DNA of 9,524 nt from Ignavibacteria bacterium. GTDB lineage: Bacteria; Bacteroidota; Ignavibacteria; Ignavibacteriales; Melioribacteraceae. The DNA lies in NCBI GenBank assembly GCA_003233295.1, contig QILJ01000162.1, positions 1 to 9,524 on the forward strand. The letters are read 5' to 3'. Below are positions 1-6,234 of this stretch, in pieces. Under the pieces are notes generated by a model. It did no database searches, was not told the DNA's origin, and saw only the letters and a program-made list of their open reading frames with translations. The translations under genes and the position numbers were made by a program. Every line of letters starts with the position of its first letter. Position 1 is the stretch's first letter.

Positions 1-686
1 ACACTAAAACTATTTCCTTTATACCAGTTATACCCGCCCCAAGGTTTATTGTTTACATACTCTACAACAAAATGTTCATTGCTTGGTAATGTAATATGCT
101 CAAGAGTTCTTCTTCTCCCCTCTGCAATTGCAGTTGTAAAAACAGTATCCAACAGATCTTTTGGAATAATGAACTGCTTTCTATATTTCTCAAACCTTTT
201 TGCAATATCGCCTTTGCCCGGCAGTAGTTTATCTAACTCGGAAAGTATTTCCGAAAAGTAAGCTTGATCATGATGAGGAGCAACGGCATCATAAAGCAGT
301 TTGGACTCTTCATCAAATTTGTATTTCTTTCCCCCAATCATTGCGATCTTAGCCTTCATTGCTATCAGTTGTTTGATAAGGAAATTCTTCCTCATCTTTT
401 CCAAATCGGATAAGTCCTTATCATCAACAGAGGAAAGACCTTTGATTAGATATTCGCTTTCCTTAGTCAACTTCTCTTTAGGGAAATTTGATTTCTCTTT
501 TTCACTCAATTCTGCCGGTTTCCAATCGTCCGGACCATGATAAGCATCAACAACATCGGGATCATACTGTCCGACTTGAAGCACCAACTTTACATATCTT
601 TCGGCTATGGATTGCATATTGTTCTCTTTTTGTGTTGTGCATGAGAAAAGGAATACTGCTAAAGAAATTACTATAAATGTTCGCAT
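1..686 (-). CDS. Secreted lipoprotein of unknown function, 5' part only (possible metallopeptidase-like family)
   Basis: An open frame of 228 codons starts with ATG at 686-684 and leaves the window without a stop, so only the N-terminal part is visible. Residues 1-16 form a lipoprotein signal: Met-Arg, a hydrophobic stretch, then LFSC with the acylated cysteine at 16. The mature protein should therefore be anchored in an envelope membrane. After a short linker, residues 41-55 hold a striking motif, YDPDVVDAYHGPDDW, and the visible end carries WGGYNWYKGN. From memory, such DPDxVDAYxGPxxW proteins are uncharacterised secreted proteins that may carry a zinc-peptidase HExxH motif further on. That part would lie outside this window, so the enzymatic role is only a guess. 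No Shine-Dalgarno is seen before the ATG; the upstream sequence is A/T-rich. The gene lies 74 nt downstream of ogt and could be co-transcribed with it. Gene and lipoprotein calls are firm; the function is not. Confidence 0.82.
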   Translation of the reverse strand, partial: MRTFIVISLAVFLFSCTTQKENNMQSIAERYVKLVLQVGQYDPDVVDAYHGPDDWKPAELSEKEKSNFPKEKLTKESEYLIKGLSSVDDKDLSDLEKMRKNFLIKQLIAMKAKIAMIGGKKYKFDEESKLLYDAVAPHHDQAYFSEILSELDKLLPGKGDIAKRFEKYRKQFIIPKDLLDTVFTTAIAEGRRRTLEHITLPSNEHFVVEYVNNKPWGGYNWYKGNSFS

Positions 687-760
687 ATTTTAATCAGAAG
701 TTTTTAAAATGTGTAGCAATATACAAATTTATGTCCTCCAATAATACATTAGCTCTGCGG

Positions 761-1261
761 CTAAAACTCAAATCCCAACTGTCTCTCCTCACCGGAATAT
801 TTATCCTCATGCTTCAGCAGCCATTCCTTACGCCACATTCCTCCGGCATAACCGGTCAGCTTACCGTCACTCCCAATTACTCTGTGACACGGAACGATAA
901 TAGAAATCTGATTTTTACCGTTAGCCGCACCGACTGCCCGCATCATGTTTCTGCCGCCAACTTTCTTTGCAATATCATTATACGAAACAGTTTTACCGTA
1001 TGGGATCTTTATCAATTCTGCCCAAACTTTCTGTTGGAACTCTGTTCCCTCTTGATGAATCTCAACATCAAATTCTTTCCTTCCACCGGCAAAATATTCT
1101 TTCAACTGCTGCTTACATTTTTCGATAATATTGTTTGAATTTTCCGGTTCCATTTTCGTATCATCAAAAACAAAAAGAATTGAGTTAACAGCGTTATCAT
1201 CAGCCGTTATCTTTATTTGTCCAATTGGGGATTTGATATATGAAGTATATTTTCCTAACAT
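761..1261 (-). CDS. ogt: Methylated-DNA--[protein]-cysteine S-methyltransferase (Ogt/MGMT)
   Basis: This 166-aa protein repairs O6-alkylguanine (and O4-alkylthymine) by moving the alkyl group onto its own cysteine, a one-use suicide reaction in the cytoplasm. Residues 1-70 are the variable N-terminal domain. Residues 73-150 are the DNA-binding/active-site domain with FQQKVW at 75-80, IPYGKTVSY at 86-94, the arginine-finger region RAVGAA at 108-113 and the signature PCHRV at 124-128, with Cys125 as acceptor. Length is normal for stand-alone Ogt without an Ada-type regulatory domain. One small deviation is NQI at 117-119, where most relatives have NPI. The ATG at 1261 is preceded by AGAGGA (1269-1274) at good spacing, which decides the start. 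LexA lies upstream on the same strand, but a repeat-bounded insertion with a broken gene separates them, so co-transcription is uncertain. Confidence 0.96.
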   Translation of the reverse strand: MLGKYTSYIKSPIGQIKITADDNAVNSILFVFDDTKMEPENSNNIIEKCKQQLKEYFAGGRKEFDVEIHQEGTEFQQKVWAELIKIPYGKTVSYNDIAKKVGGRNMMRAVGAANGKNQISIIVPCHRVIGSDGKLTGYAGGMWRKEWLLKHEDKYSGEERQLGFEF

Positions 1262-1276
1262 TAGTTATTCCTCTGT

Positions 1277-1320
1277 TTCACGCAAAGTTCGCGAAGGTTA
1301 GAATCGCCAAGAATGCAAAG
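1277..1320 (+). repeat. CGCAAAG-type flanking repeat, left copy
   Basis: A 44-nt stretch beginning TTCACGCAAAG and ending AATGCAAAG. It matches, with substitutions and small gaps, the minus strand of 1717-1759, so the two form an imperfect inverted pair bounding the GxxExxY remnant. Identical opening 11-mers make the pairing clear. It starts only about 15 nt upstream of the ogt start codon, just outside the ogt Shine-Dalgarno. That spot could alter ogt expression. Confidence 0.6.
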
Positions 1321-1326
1321 CCTATA

Positions 1327-1340
1327 AATTGTTAACAATT
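1327..1340. repeat. Perfect 14-bp palindrome upstream of ogt
   Basis: AATTGTTAACAATT reads identically on both strands and sits about 65 nt upstream of the ogt ATG. The flanks CTATA and CTATAG continue the symmetry imperfectly. On the minus strand a TTGACA hexamer lies just upstream (about 1354-1359), but no good -10 box follows at 16-18 nt. It could be an operator for a dimeric regulator. In AT-rich DNA such a palindrome can also occur by chance. Confidence 0.35.
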
Positions 1341-1409
1341 CTATAGTATTGATTGTCAAATTCGTTTTTTTTGTTAAGATATTTTATGACAAACTATATT
1401 TTTGGTAAA

Positions 1410-1478
1410 AAACGTGAAATGTCAAACGTCAAAATAGAAATATGAAATATTGAAGTTATTTTTTCACATTTCACGTTT
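1410..1478. repeat. 13-bp inverted repeat at the 3' edge of the GxxExxY remnant
   Basis: AAACGTGAAATGT (1410-1422) is the exact reverse complement of 1466-1478, with 43 nt between. A second small hairpin follows at 1489-1505: arms TTGCGGC/GCCGCAA around a 3-nt loop. The right 13-bp arm overlaps the stop codon of the GxxExxY remnant. The local sequence is built of GTGAAA/AACGT-type words and looks like degenerate repeat filler rather than a terminator, because no T-run follows either stem in the transcribed direction. Confidence 0.5.
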
Positions 1479-1702
1479 GCCTTTTCACTTGCGGCTTTGC
1501 CGCAATATGAATACCATCTTTAAGCAATTTAGTGTTGAAATTGATTAATAACCCTAATTTTAAATTAGACAATTTAAGATAGGTTAGCAATTGCGCATAA
1601 TGCACTGGCGCCAATAGTTCAATTGATTTAATTTCAATGATTACTTTATCTTCAACTAATAAATCTAATCTGTATCCAACATCTAATTTCATTTTCAGTC
1701 AT
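1471..1702 (-). pseudogene. GxxExxY-family protein gene, internally deleted remnant
   Basis: The longest surviving frame (ATG 1692 to stop at 1471) encodes 73 aa beginning [16 protein letters not shown], then EIKSIE, a [10 protein letters not shown] stretch and LGLLINFN. This is the C-terminal half of the GxxExxY protein family, normally about 120-130 aa. The N-terminal ~55 residues, including the motif that names the family, are absent. A second ATG at 1702 has a good ribosome-binding site (GGGAG near 1709-1713) and encodes MTENEI, the usual start of this family. It is in a different frame and stops at 1652-1654. So the original start and the original C-terminal half are fused out of frame by an internal deletion. 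The last ~13 residues also drift away from the family's usual C-terminus. The family's function is unknown. A short functional protein from ATG 1692 is unlikely, since no ribosome-binding site fits it. Confidence 0.8.
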
Positions 1703-1716
1703 TTAGTTCTCCCTTT

Positions 1717-1759
1717 CTTCGCGTTCTCAGCGTTAATTCCTTTGCGGGCTTTGCGTGAA
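1717..1759 (-). repeat. CGCAAAG-type flanking repeat, right copy (inverted)
   Basis: On the minus strand this 43-nt stretch begins TTCACGCAAAG and ends AACGCGAAG, the inverted counterpart of 1277-1320. It begins about 10 nt after the lexA stop codon and leads directly into the ribosome-binding site of the broken GxxExxY gene. With the left copy it delimits a unit of about 483 bp. From memory, similar CGCAAAG words recur next to GxxExxY genes in Bacteroidota-like genomes. Their role is unknown. Confidence 0.6.
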
Positions 1760-1768
1760 CTTACTTTC

Positions 1769-2389
1769 TCACCCAACTTTCTTTTCCATACTTCGATAAA
1801 TGCCGACCACTACTCCAACAAGTTTAAAACCCGTATAATCCTTATCAATTATTATCGGTTCATACTCCGGGTTTTCCGAGTGGAGTTCAATTGAATCTGT
1901 TTTTTTATAAAATCTTTTTACCACAGCCGCATCGTCCAAGACTGCCGCTACGATTCTTCCGTTTACCGGTTCAGAATTTGGATTTACAATTACAATATCG
2001 CCTGTAAAAATATATGCATCTTTCAAACTATCGCCTTTCACTTTTAGCAGAAAGGAATCTTTAGGCATATGTGCAATTGTAGGAAGTTCAACCGTATCAA
2101 TTGAATCGGGGTAAATTGTAAGCGGATTACCGGCAGCAACTTCGCCAAGTACAGGACGCGGGATAAAGAATTTATCTTCTAACAAAAGTTCAATTCCACG
2201 CGAGAGTTTCGGATTCCTTTTTATATAACCTTTCTTCTCAATTGCCTGCAAATGCTGCTGAACTGTTGAGCGATTTTTATATCCAAAATGTTCTGCAATT
2301 TCGGCTAACGTAGGGACTACACCTTTTGATCTCATTTCAACTAAATGATCAAGAATTTTCTGCTGAATTAATGTTAGTTTTTTTTGCAT
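1769..2389 (-). CDS. lexA: LexA repressor (SOS regulator, self-cleaving)
   Basis: This 206-aa protein represses DNA-damage genes and cleaves itself when RecA filaments form on single-stranded DNA. Residues 1-65 form the winged helix-turn-helix, with LAEIAEHFGY at 28-37 and the recognition helix around NRSTVQQHLQAIEKKGYI at 39-56. The cleavage site is Ala86-Gly87 in GEVAAGNP. The catalytic dyad is Ser121 (KGDSLKDA) and Lys158 (VVKRF), both intact, so autoproteolysis should work. The frame stays open for 20 more codons to an ATG at 2449. I chose 2389 because it has the Shine-Dalgarno AAGGTG 5 nt upstream, the family normally starts at this point, and the extra residues come from a leader hairpin. 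A clear promoter with a palindrome at its start lies upstream, consistent with autorepression. No terminator is seen after the stop; the flanking repeat begins within about 10 nt. Confidence 0.96.
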   Translation of the reverse strand: MQKKLTLIQQKILDHLVEMRSKGVVPTLAEIAEHFGYKNRSTVQQHLQAIEKKGYIKRNPKLSRGIELLLEDKFFIPRPVLGEVAAGNPLTIYPDSIDTVELPTIAHMPKDSFLLKVKGDSLKDAYIFTGDIVIVNPNSEPVNGRIVAAVLDDAAVVKRFYKKTDSIELHSENPEYEPIIIDKDYTGFKLVGVVVGIYRSMEKKVG

Positions 2390-2394
2390 AGTTA

Positions 2395-2400
2395 CACCTT
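2395..2400 (-). promoter_or_regulatory. lexA ribosome-binding site
   Basis: AAGGTG lies 5 nt upstream of the ATG at 2389. It decides the lexA start against the in-frame ATG at 2449, which has no such site and lies in a hairpin loop. Confidence 0.75.
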
Positions 2401-2433
2401 CGGTAAGTGAGTTACATGGAACAAGATTATGAG

Positions 2434-2461
2434 TAAGATTAAGATACATTTCTTAATCTTA
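2434..2461. repeat. Leader hairpin: 11-bp perfect inverted repeat in the lexA 5' untranslated region
   Basis: The arms 2434-2444 (TAAGATTAAGA) and 2451-2461 (TCTTAATCTTA) are perfect reverse complements around a 6-nt loop. The element lies between the likely transcription start and the lexA Shine-Dalgarno, about 45 nt before the start codon. In the lexA RNA it would form an A/U-rich stem whose loop contains an AUG (2447-2449) in frame with lexA. It could be an RNA structure affecting stability or initiation, or a second protein-binding site. No T-run follows, so it does not look like a standard terminator. Confidence 0.65.
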
Positions 2462-2467
2462 TAAATG

Positions 2468-2483
2468 CCATACATTTGTATGG
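2468..2483. promoter_or_regulatory. Candidate LexA operator (perfect 16-bp palindrome)
   Basis: CCATACA-TT-TGTATGG has two perfect 7-bp arms around 2 bp. Symmetry resumes for two more base pairs beyond a single mismatch on each side. It lies 4 nt downstream of the predicted -10 box of lexA, over the expected transcription start. A dimeric repressor bound there would block initiation. Since lexA is usually autoregulated, LexA is the natural candidate ligand. It does not resemble the E. coli CTGT-N8-ACAG or the Gram-positive CGAAC-type box. Confidence 0.6.
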
Positions 2484-2486
2484 TAT

Positions 2487-2515
2487 AATTTACGAAGTAT
2501 ATTTATTGCAGTCAA
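2487..2515 (-). promoter_or_regulatory. lexA promoter, sigma70-like
   Basis: On the minus strand the -35 box TTGACT (2510-2515) and the -10 box TAAATT (2487-2492) are separated by exactly 17 nt. Transcription would start near 2480, inside the palindrome, giving a leader of about 90 nt. The -35 box is close to consensus; the -10 box matches at four of six positions. Confidence 0.6.
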
Positions 2516-2577
2516 GTAAAAAAGTTGTCTGTTTTTGGTATAACTTTAGGGTAGGGAGCTGATTTATAATCAAAAGG

Positions 2578-2613
2578 ATTCCGGCTGATCCGTCAACTGA
2601 CGGATGCCGGAAT
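2578..2613 (-). terminator. Nested palindrome after the kinase gene; probable terminator or dispersed repeat
   Basis: Outer arms ATTCCGGC (2578-2585) and GCCGGAAT (2606-2613) enclose inner arms ATCCGTCA (2588-2595) and TGACGGAT (2598-2605) around a 2-nt loop. The only imperfection is a 2-nt bulge at 2586-2587. It begins 15 nt past the kinase stop codon, and on the minus strand the stem is followed by CCTTTTG. It can therefore end the upstream operon before the lexA promoter. The ATTCCGGC/GCCGGAATGAC edges recall short dispersed palindromic repeats of many bacteria, so it may be a multicopy element acting as a terminator. Confidence 0.65.
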
Positions 2614-2627
2614 GACATAATTTTTGC

Positions 2628-5501
2628 TTAGAATACTCTTTCAATAACAGTTTCTAACTTACCGCGAAGGACAGGTTTGGAGATAAAGTCATTGAATCCA
2701 GCTTTGATGAATCTTTCCCTATCTCCCGGCAGGATATAAGCAGTAACTGCAATTATCGGAGTATTTGTATAACTGGGCATTTTCTTTATTGCACGCATGG
2801 CATCCAGTCCGTTATACTCGCCTTGGAGATTTATATCCATCACTATCAAATCGAATTGTTTTGATTTCAGCAGCGGAATTGATTTCTCAAAACTGTTTGC
2901 AAATTCAATTTCTTTCATATCTCTCATCTGAACTTTAAACAAAATCTGCGAATCGATCTGGTCTTCAACGTATAAACAAGATATGTCGCTGAACGATCTA
3001 TTAGCTCCTTCCGGAGGCAATACAGTTTCTACAACTGGAGTTGTTTCAACAGGCACTGGTCCTGCGACTTCATCGTGAACTTCTTCTTCAATCTCAACTA
3101 CTTCCGGTTTAACACTTTCTGTCTGCTGGATTTCCGGTTCTATTTCTTTTGGAGTAGTTTCCCCAACTGGAACTGTCTCTTTTGCTTTTTGTGCGGGAAT
3201 AATAACTCCTTCTTCCCTGTCAACATATCTGATCGGGAAAATGTAACCGAATTCTGCCGGTTTATTCAATTTGGAAATCACATCTTTTCTTTCGGTCAGA
3301 AGATCTGATAATTTACGTGCATGACGAAGCATAAATCTGGATATGCCGTATTTTTGCCTGACTTCTTCTTCGTCACCATTAAATATTTCATGCATTGCAG
3401 TCAGCAGTTCATGTGAAATACCAGTACGCTCATCTTTAACAGAAACTACGCAATGACCTGCATTACTTTGATATGCAGATAAGAACACTTTTGGATTTTT
3501 GGTCGCTTTCATTGCAAATTCAACAAGGAATGAAGTTATTGTTATCAACTTCTGCTTATCGGTTTCAAACTTTAACGATGAAGAAATTTTACCATAAGCA
3601 AAACTCACATTTTCTGATCTCGATACTTTACTTACGTTGCTTTCAATTGAATTGATAACATCAACAAAATTAACAATAGTTGGGTTGATCTCTATCTGAT
3701 GCTGAATTAACTGAGCATATTGAATTGCATTATCCATCAACTCCAAGACCGTTCGCTGATTATCTCTGATTATATCAATCGATTCTTTTTGTTCTTCATC
3801 CGGATCGGTGATGCTTTCGGCTAATTCTTGAGCAAAACCAATTATCACATTTATCGGGGTAAGAAGTTCATGGAATAGATTATGCAGAAAGTCTCCGTTA
3901 ATCTTACTCTTACTTTCTTTAATAATCTTAATCGGGGTCTGCTCTTGAACAACTTCTTTGATCACTTGCTGCATTGGAATTATAACCAAACCGAATGACA
4001 CTACTTCTTCATCATGGCTATAAATTGGAGTTGCTAATATCTCAACCGGTAAAAAGTCTCCATCCGCTTTTTTAAGTTCGGTTGCTAAGGTAACTTTTTT
4101 GATTTCATTTGCATGGAAAATTCCGGTATTTATCTTTGCTCTATCATCATCATTCACCAGACTTAAGAAAGGTTTATCGTTCAATGCTTCCTTATCAAAT
4201 CCTAATTTTTCTGTAACTCGACTATTGGCAAATGTGATAAATCCTTCCAGATCGGTAAAGACGATCAGATCGCTTGTGTTTTCAAAAGCTATTTTATATT
4301 GCTGAAGTTCTTTCCCTGTTTCAATATCTTTGGAAATATCCTTAATAATATTAAAGTGTGAGAGCACCCCGTCATAATCTACTTTCGATTTACTAATCTC
4401 TACTAATACCGTTGTACCATCTTTCTTTTTATGACGCCAAGGACCGGTAAAGTCGTGTTCTACGGTTTCTTTGGAAGAAGTCTCAACTAATGTCTGAATA
4501 TCTTCCGGCGCATATAAATCGGTTAGATCCATACCTAAAAATTCTTCCTCAGTGTATCCGTACAATTTTAAGGCTGCTTCATTTATCTTTAAGAATTTCA
4601 AATCCTCAATGCTGTAAATGAACATTGGGTCGTTGCTATACTGCATAACTTGATTAAACATTTTTCCACTCATCGATGATTGATCATCTACTGATTTACT
4701 AAACGAAAAGTAATACACCTCAACTTCTTCATCTTTTTTAATCTCTGATAACTCAACTGAATATTGTGAATTACCGATTTTAACATTGTTCGAGTTGTCT
4801 CTTAATTGAAAAAGATCAATATTTAGTAGAGAGTTTATATCTTTCCCTAGAATATCATCTTTGCTAAAACCAAACTCAAAAAGAAATCTATTCGTAAAAT
4901 TTGTAACATGATAATTTTTATCAATTTCAACAATCATATTTGGTAGGTTTTCAAAATTACTCTCTTTCTGAGCTACAACTTTTTCGCCACCAAATTTCAC
5001 TTCATCAATTTTTTGATTGTATCCAATTATTGCTACAACATTTTTATCCAAGTCACATATAGGGAATTCAATATTTTGTGTCATTTCTTTCGCAAAGGTT
5101 TTTGAATAGGTTTCATAAACAACTGAATTAGCTGAGTTAACAATATAGTCATCAATATTTGATACTAATTTTGCTTCACTCTCTATTAGAACATCCTGCT
5201 GATACTGACCTTCAATTTTATTAAGACTCAAGCCAACAGCTTCAGCAAAAAATTTATTTACCAGTACAAACTTTTTGTTCGGGTCTTTTATCCAAAAAGC
5301 AAAGTCGAGTTGATCGATAACTCTTCTTATCTTTTGTCTTCCAATGAACGTAAACGGAAATGACTGTTTAACTATTTCAACTATTTCCAAGATTTTCTTA
5401 TCAGTAATAAAATCGTCAATCTTATCAAGGTTAATTCTTAAATTAATTAGCGAATTATCATTTCCAGTACTGTTCTGCATTATGTCGTTAATGTTTTCCA
5501 T
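2628..5501 (-). CDS. Multi-PAS hybrid histidine kinase with degenerate ATPase domain and C-terminal receiver
   Basis: This 957-aa soluble protein has no signal peptide or membrane segment. Four PAS-like domains lie at about 58-165, 183-270, 283-395 and 400-510; the third has the classic YGYTEEEFLGMDLTDLYAPED signature. A HisKA helix follows with the phospho-acceptor His544 in FHELLTPINV. The ATP-binding domain (about 647-757) is badly eroded: the N-box has Phe658 and Phe662 where asparagines belong, the G1 box reads DERTG (690-694), and the G2 region reads YGISRF instead of GLGLAI. A Pro/Glu/Val-rich linker (770-835) leads to an intact receiver domain (838-957) with E846-D847, phospho-acceptor D889, T920 and K942. 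It starts 14 nt after the FN3 lipoprotein gene, so it is the last gene of the polysaccharide run. Its output partner is not in the window. It could be phosphorylated by another kinase, or work as a phosphatase or scaffold. Gene and domain order are certain; loss of activity is inferred. Confidence 0.93.
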   Translation of the reverse strand: MENINDIMQNSTGNDNSLINLRINLDKIDDFITDKKILEIVEIVKQSFPFTFIGRQKIRRVIDQLDFAFWIKDPNKKFVLVNKFFAEAVGLSLNKIEGQYQQDVLIESEAKLVSNIDDYIVNSANSVVYETYSKTFAKEMTQNIEFPICDLDKNVVAIIGYNQKIDEVKFGGEKVVAQKESNFENLPNMIVEIDKNYHVTNFTNRFLFEFGFSKDDILGKDINSLLNIDLFQLRDNSNNVKIGNSQYSVELSEIKKDEEVEVYYFSFSKSVDDQSSMSGKMFNQVMQYSNDPMFIYSIEDLKFLKINEAALKLYGYTEEEFLGMDLTDLYAPEDIQTLVETSSKETVEHDFTGPWRHKKKDGTTVLVEISKSKVDYDGVLSHFNIIKDISKDIETGKELQQYKIAFENTSDLIVFTDLEGFITFANSRVTEKLGFDKEALNDKPFLSLVNDDDRAKINTGIFHANEIKKVTLATELKKADGDFLPVEILATPIYSHDEEVVSFGLVIIPMQQVIKEVVQEQTPIKIIKESKSKINGDFLHNLFHELLTPINVIIGFAQELAESITDPDEEQKESIDIIRDNQRTVLELMDNAIQYAQLIQHQIEINPTIVNFVDVINSIESNVSKVSRSENVSFAYGKISSSLKFETDKQKLITITSFLVEFAMKATKNPKVFLSAYQSNAGHCVVSVKDERTGISHELLTAMHEIFNGDEEEVRQKYGISRFMLRHARKLSDLLTERKDVISKLNKPAEFGYIFPIRYVDREEGVIIPAQKAKETVPVGETTPKEIEPEIQQTESVKPEVVEIEEEVHDEVAGPVPVETTPVVETVLPPEGANRSFSDISCLYVEDQIDSQILFKVQMRDMKEIEFANSFEKSIPLLKSKQFDLIVMDINLQGEYNGLDAMRAIKKMPSYTNTPIIAVTAYILPGDRERFIKAGFNDFISKPVLRGKLETVIERVF

Positions 5502-5515
5502 ATCCGATTAGTATT

Positions 5516-6223
5516 TTAAAGTGTTATTGAAAATATATTTGAATAATTTGAAAAATTCGTTGTATTATACGTTTTAACTCTGTAATAAATAGTTAGTCCA
5601 GTTTGCAGCTTATCCGAAGTATCAGTCCATGTAATACTATTTGGTCCAACTCTTGCCGCTTCATTATATTCATACTCGTTAATAACTTTCCTTTCAATAA
5701 TAAACCCGAGTTCGTTCGAGGAATTATCATTCCAATTCAGCTTTACATTTGTTGTGGATGGAATAACTTCCCCGTTAAGTTCAGATGGAGCTGCAAGTCC
5801 TAAGTTTTCTGCTGTGTTCACTTCATTCGAAAATTTTGAAAAGTTGCTATTCTTGAATGCCCTAACTTTATAAGCATATACAACATTTTTATTATCTACA
5901 GTATCGTTATAAGCAGTTGAATTAGCGGGAAGTACTTTTATCTTGATATAGTCCTCCGAACCGTTTTTTCTCCAAATTTCGAATCCGTCTTCATTCTTTG
6001 CGTTATCCTCCCACCACAATCCAAATACTTTACCTACAGTAAATTCAACAATGTTCAGATTAGTAGGCGGATCAATAGGTTCGGATATAGAATCACCAGG
6101 TTTATTATTTATGGAGGTTCCAGGATAAGGAGAGTTCAAAGAATCAACACAACTAAAGCTTATTGCGGTAACAAATATTATTAACGCAAATCTGATAATA
6201 TTTTTAATTATTGTATTTTTCAT
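5516..6223 (-). CDS. Lipoprotein with two fibronectin type III domains
   Basis: The 235-aa product has a lipoprotein signal: basic N-terminus (KNTIIKNIIR), hydrophobic core, then AISFSC with Cys25 as the lipidated residue. After a Pro/Ser-rich spacer come two FN3-like beta-sandwiches at about 52-138 and 143-235. Each shows the pattern PxxL (PTNLNI, PSELNG), then W-x-D-N (WWEDNAKNEDGFEIWRK, LNWNDNSSNELGFIIERK), then YxYKVRA or YYRVKTY, then NFSxxSN. Such repeats usually bind other proteins or glycans at the cell surface; no catalytic motif is present. The ATG at 6223 has GAGG just upstream and lies 11 nt after the stop of the deacetylase-like gene, so it is probably translated with it. In this context a surface role in holding or exporting the polysaccharide is possible but not shown. 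Confidence 0.9.
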   Translation of the reverse strand: MKNTIIKNIIRFALIIFVTAISFSCVDSLNSPYPGTSINNKPGDSISEPIDPPTNLNIVEFTVGKVFGLWWEDNAKNEDGFEIWRKNGSEDYIKIKVLPANSTAYNDTVDNKNVVYAYKVRAFKNSNFSKFSNEVNTAENLGLAAPSELNGEVIPSTTNVKLNWNDNSSNELGFIIERKVINEYEYNEAARVGPNSITWTDTSDKLQTGLTIYYRVKTYNTTNFSNYSNIFSITL

Positions 6224-6234
6224 TTCCTCACCCG

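Noticed and set aside
49..540. Plus-strand frames of 70 and 79 codons near the left end
   Set aside because: They are antisense to the continuous minus-strand lipoprotein frame and their translations are low-complexity (Ser/Leu/Phe-rich), typical of shadow frames.
724..731. TAAATTTG on the minus strand as a Bacteroidota-type -7 promoter for the lipoprotein gene
   Set aside because: No TTG box lies at the required 19-23 nt upstream, and the word is common in AT-rich DNA.
677..1138. Plus-strand open frame of 153 codons over ogt
   Set aside because: It is antisense to the well-supported ogt gene and has no recognisable protein features.
1405..1480. CRISPR-like repeat array from the recurring CAAACGT/TTTCACG words
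   Set aside because: The words are irregular, very short, in both orientations, and have no regular repeat-spacer spacing.
2447..2449. ATG 2449 as the main lexA start (226 aa)
   Set aside because: It has no Shine-Dalgarno and lies in a hairpin loop; the family start and AAGGTG support 2389. Kept only as a possible alternative in the findings.
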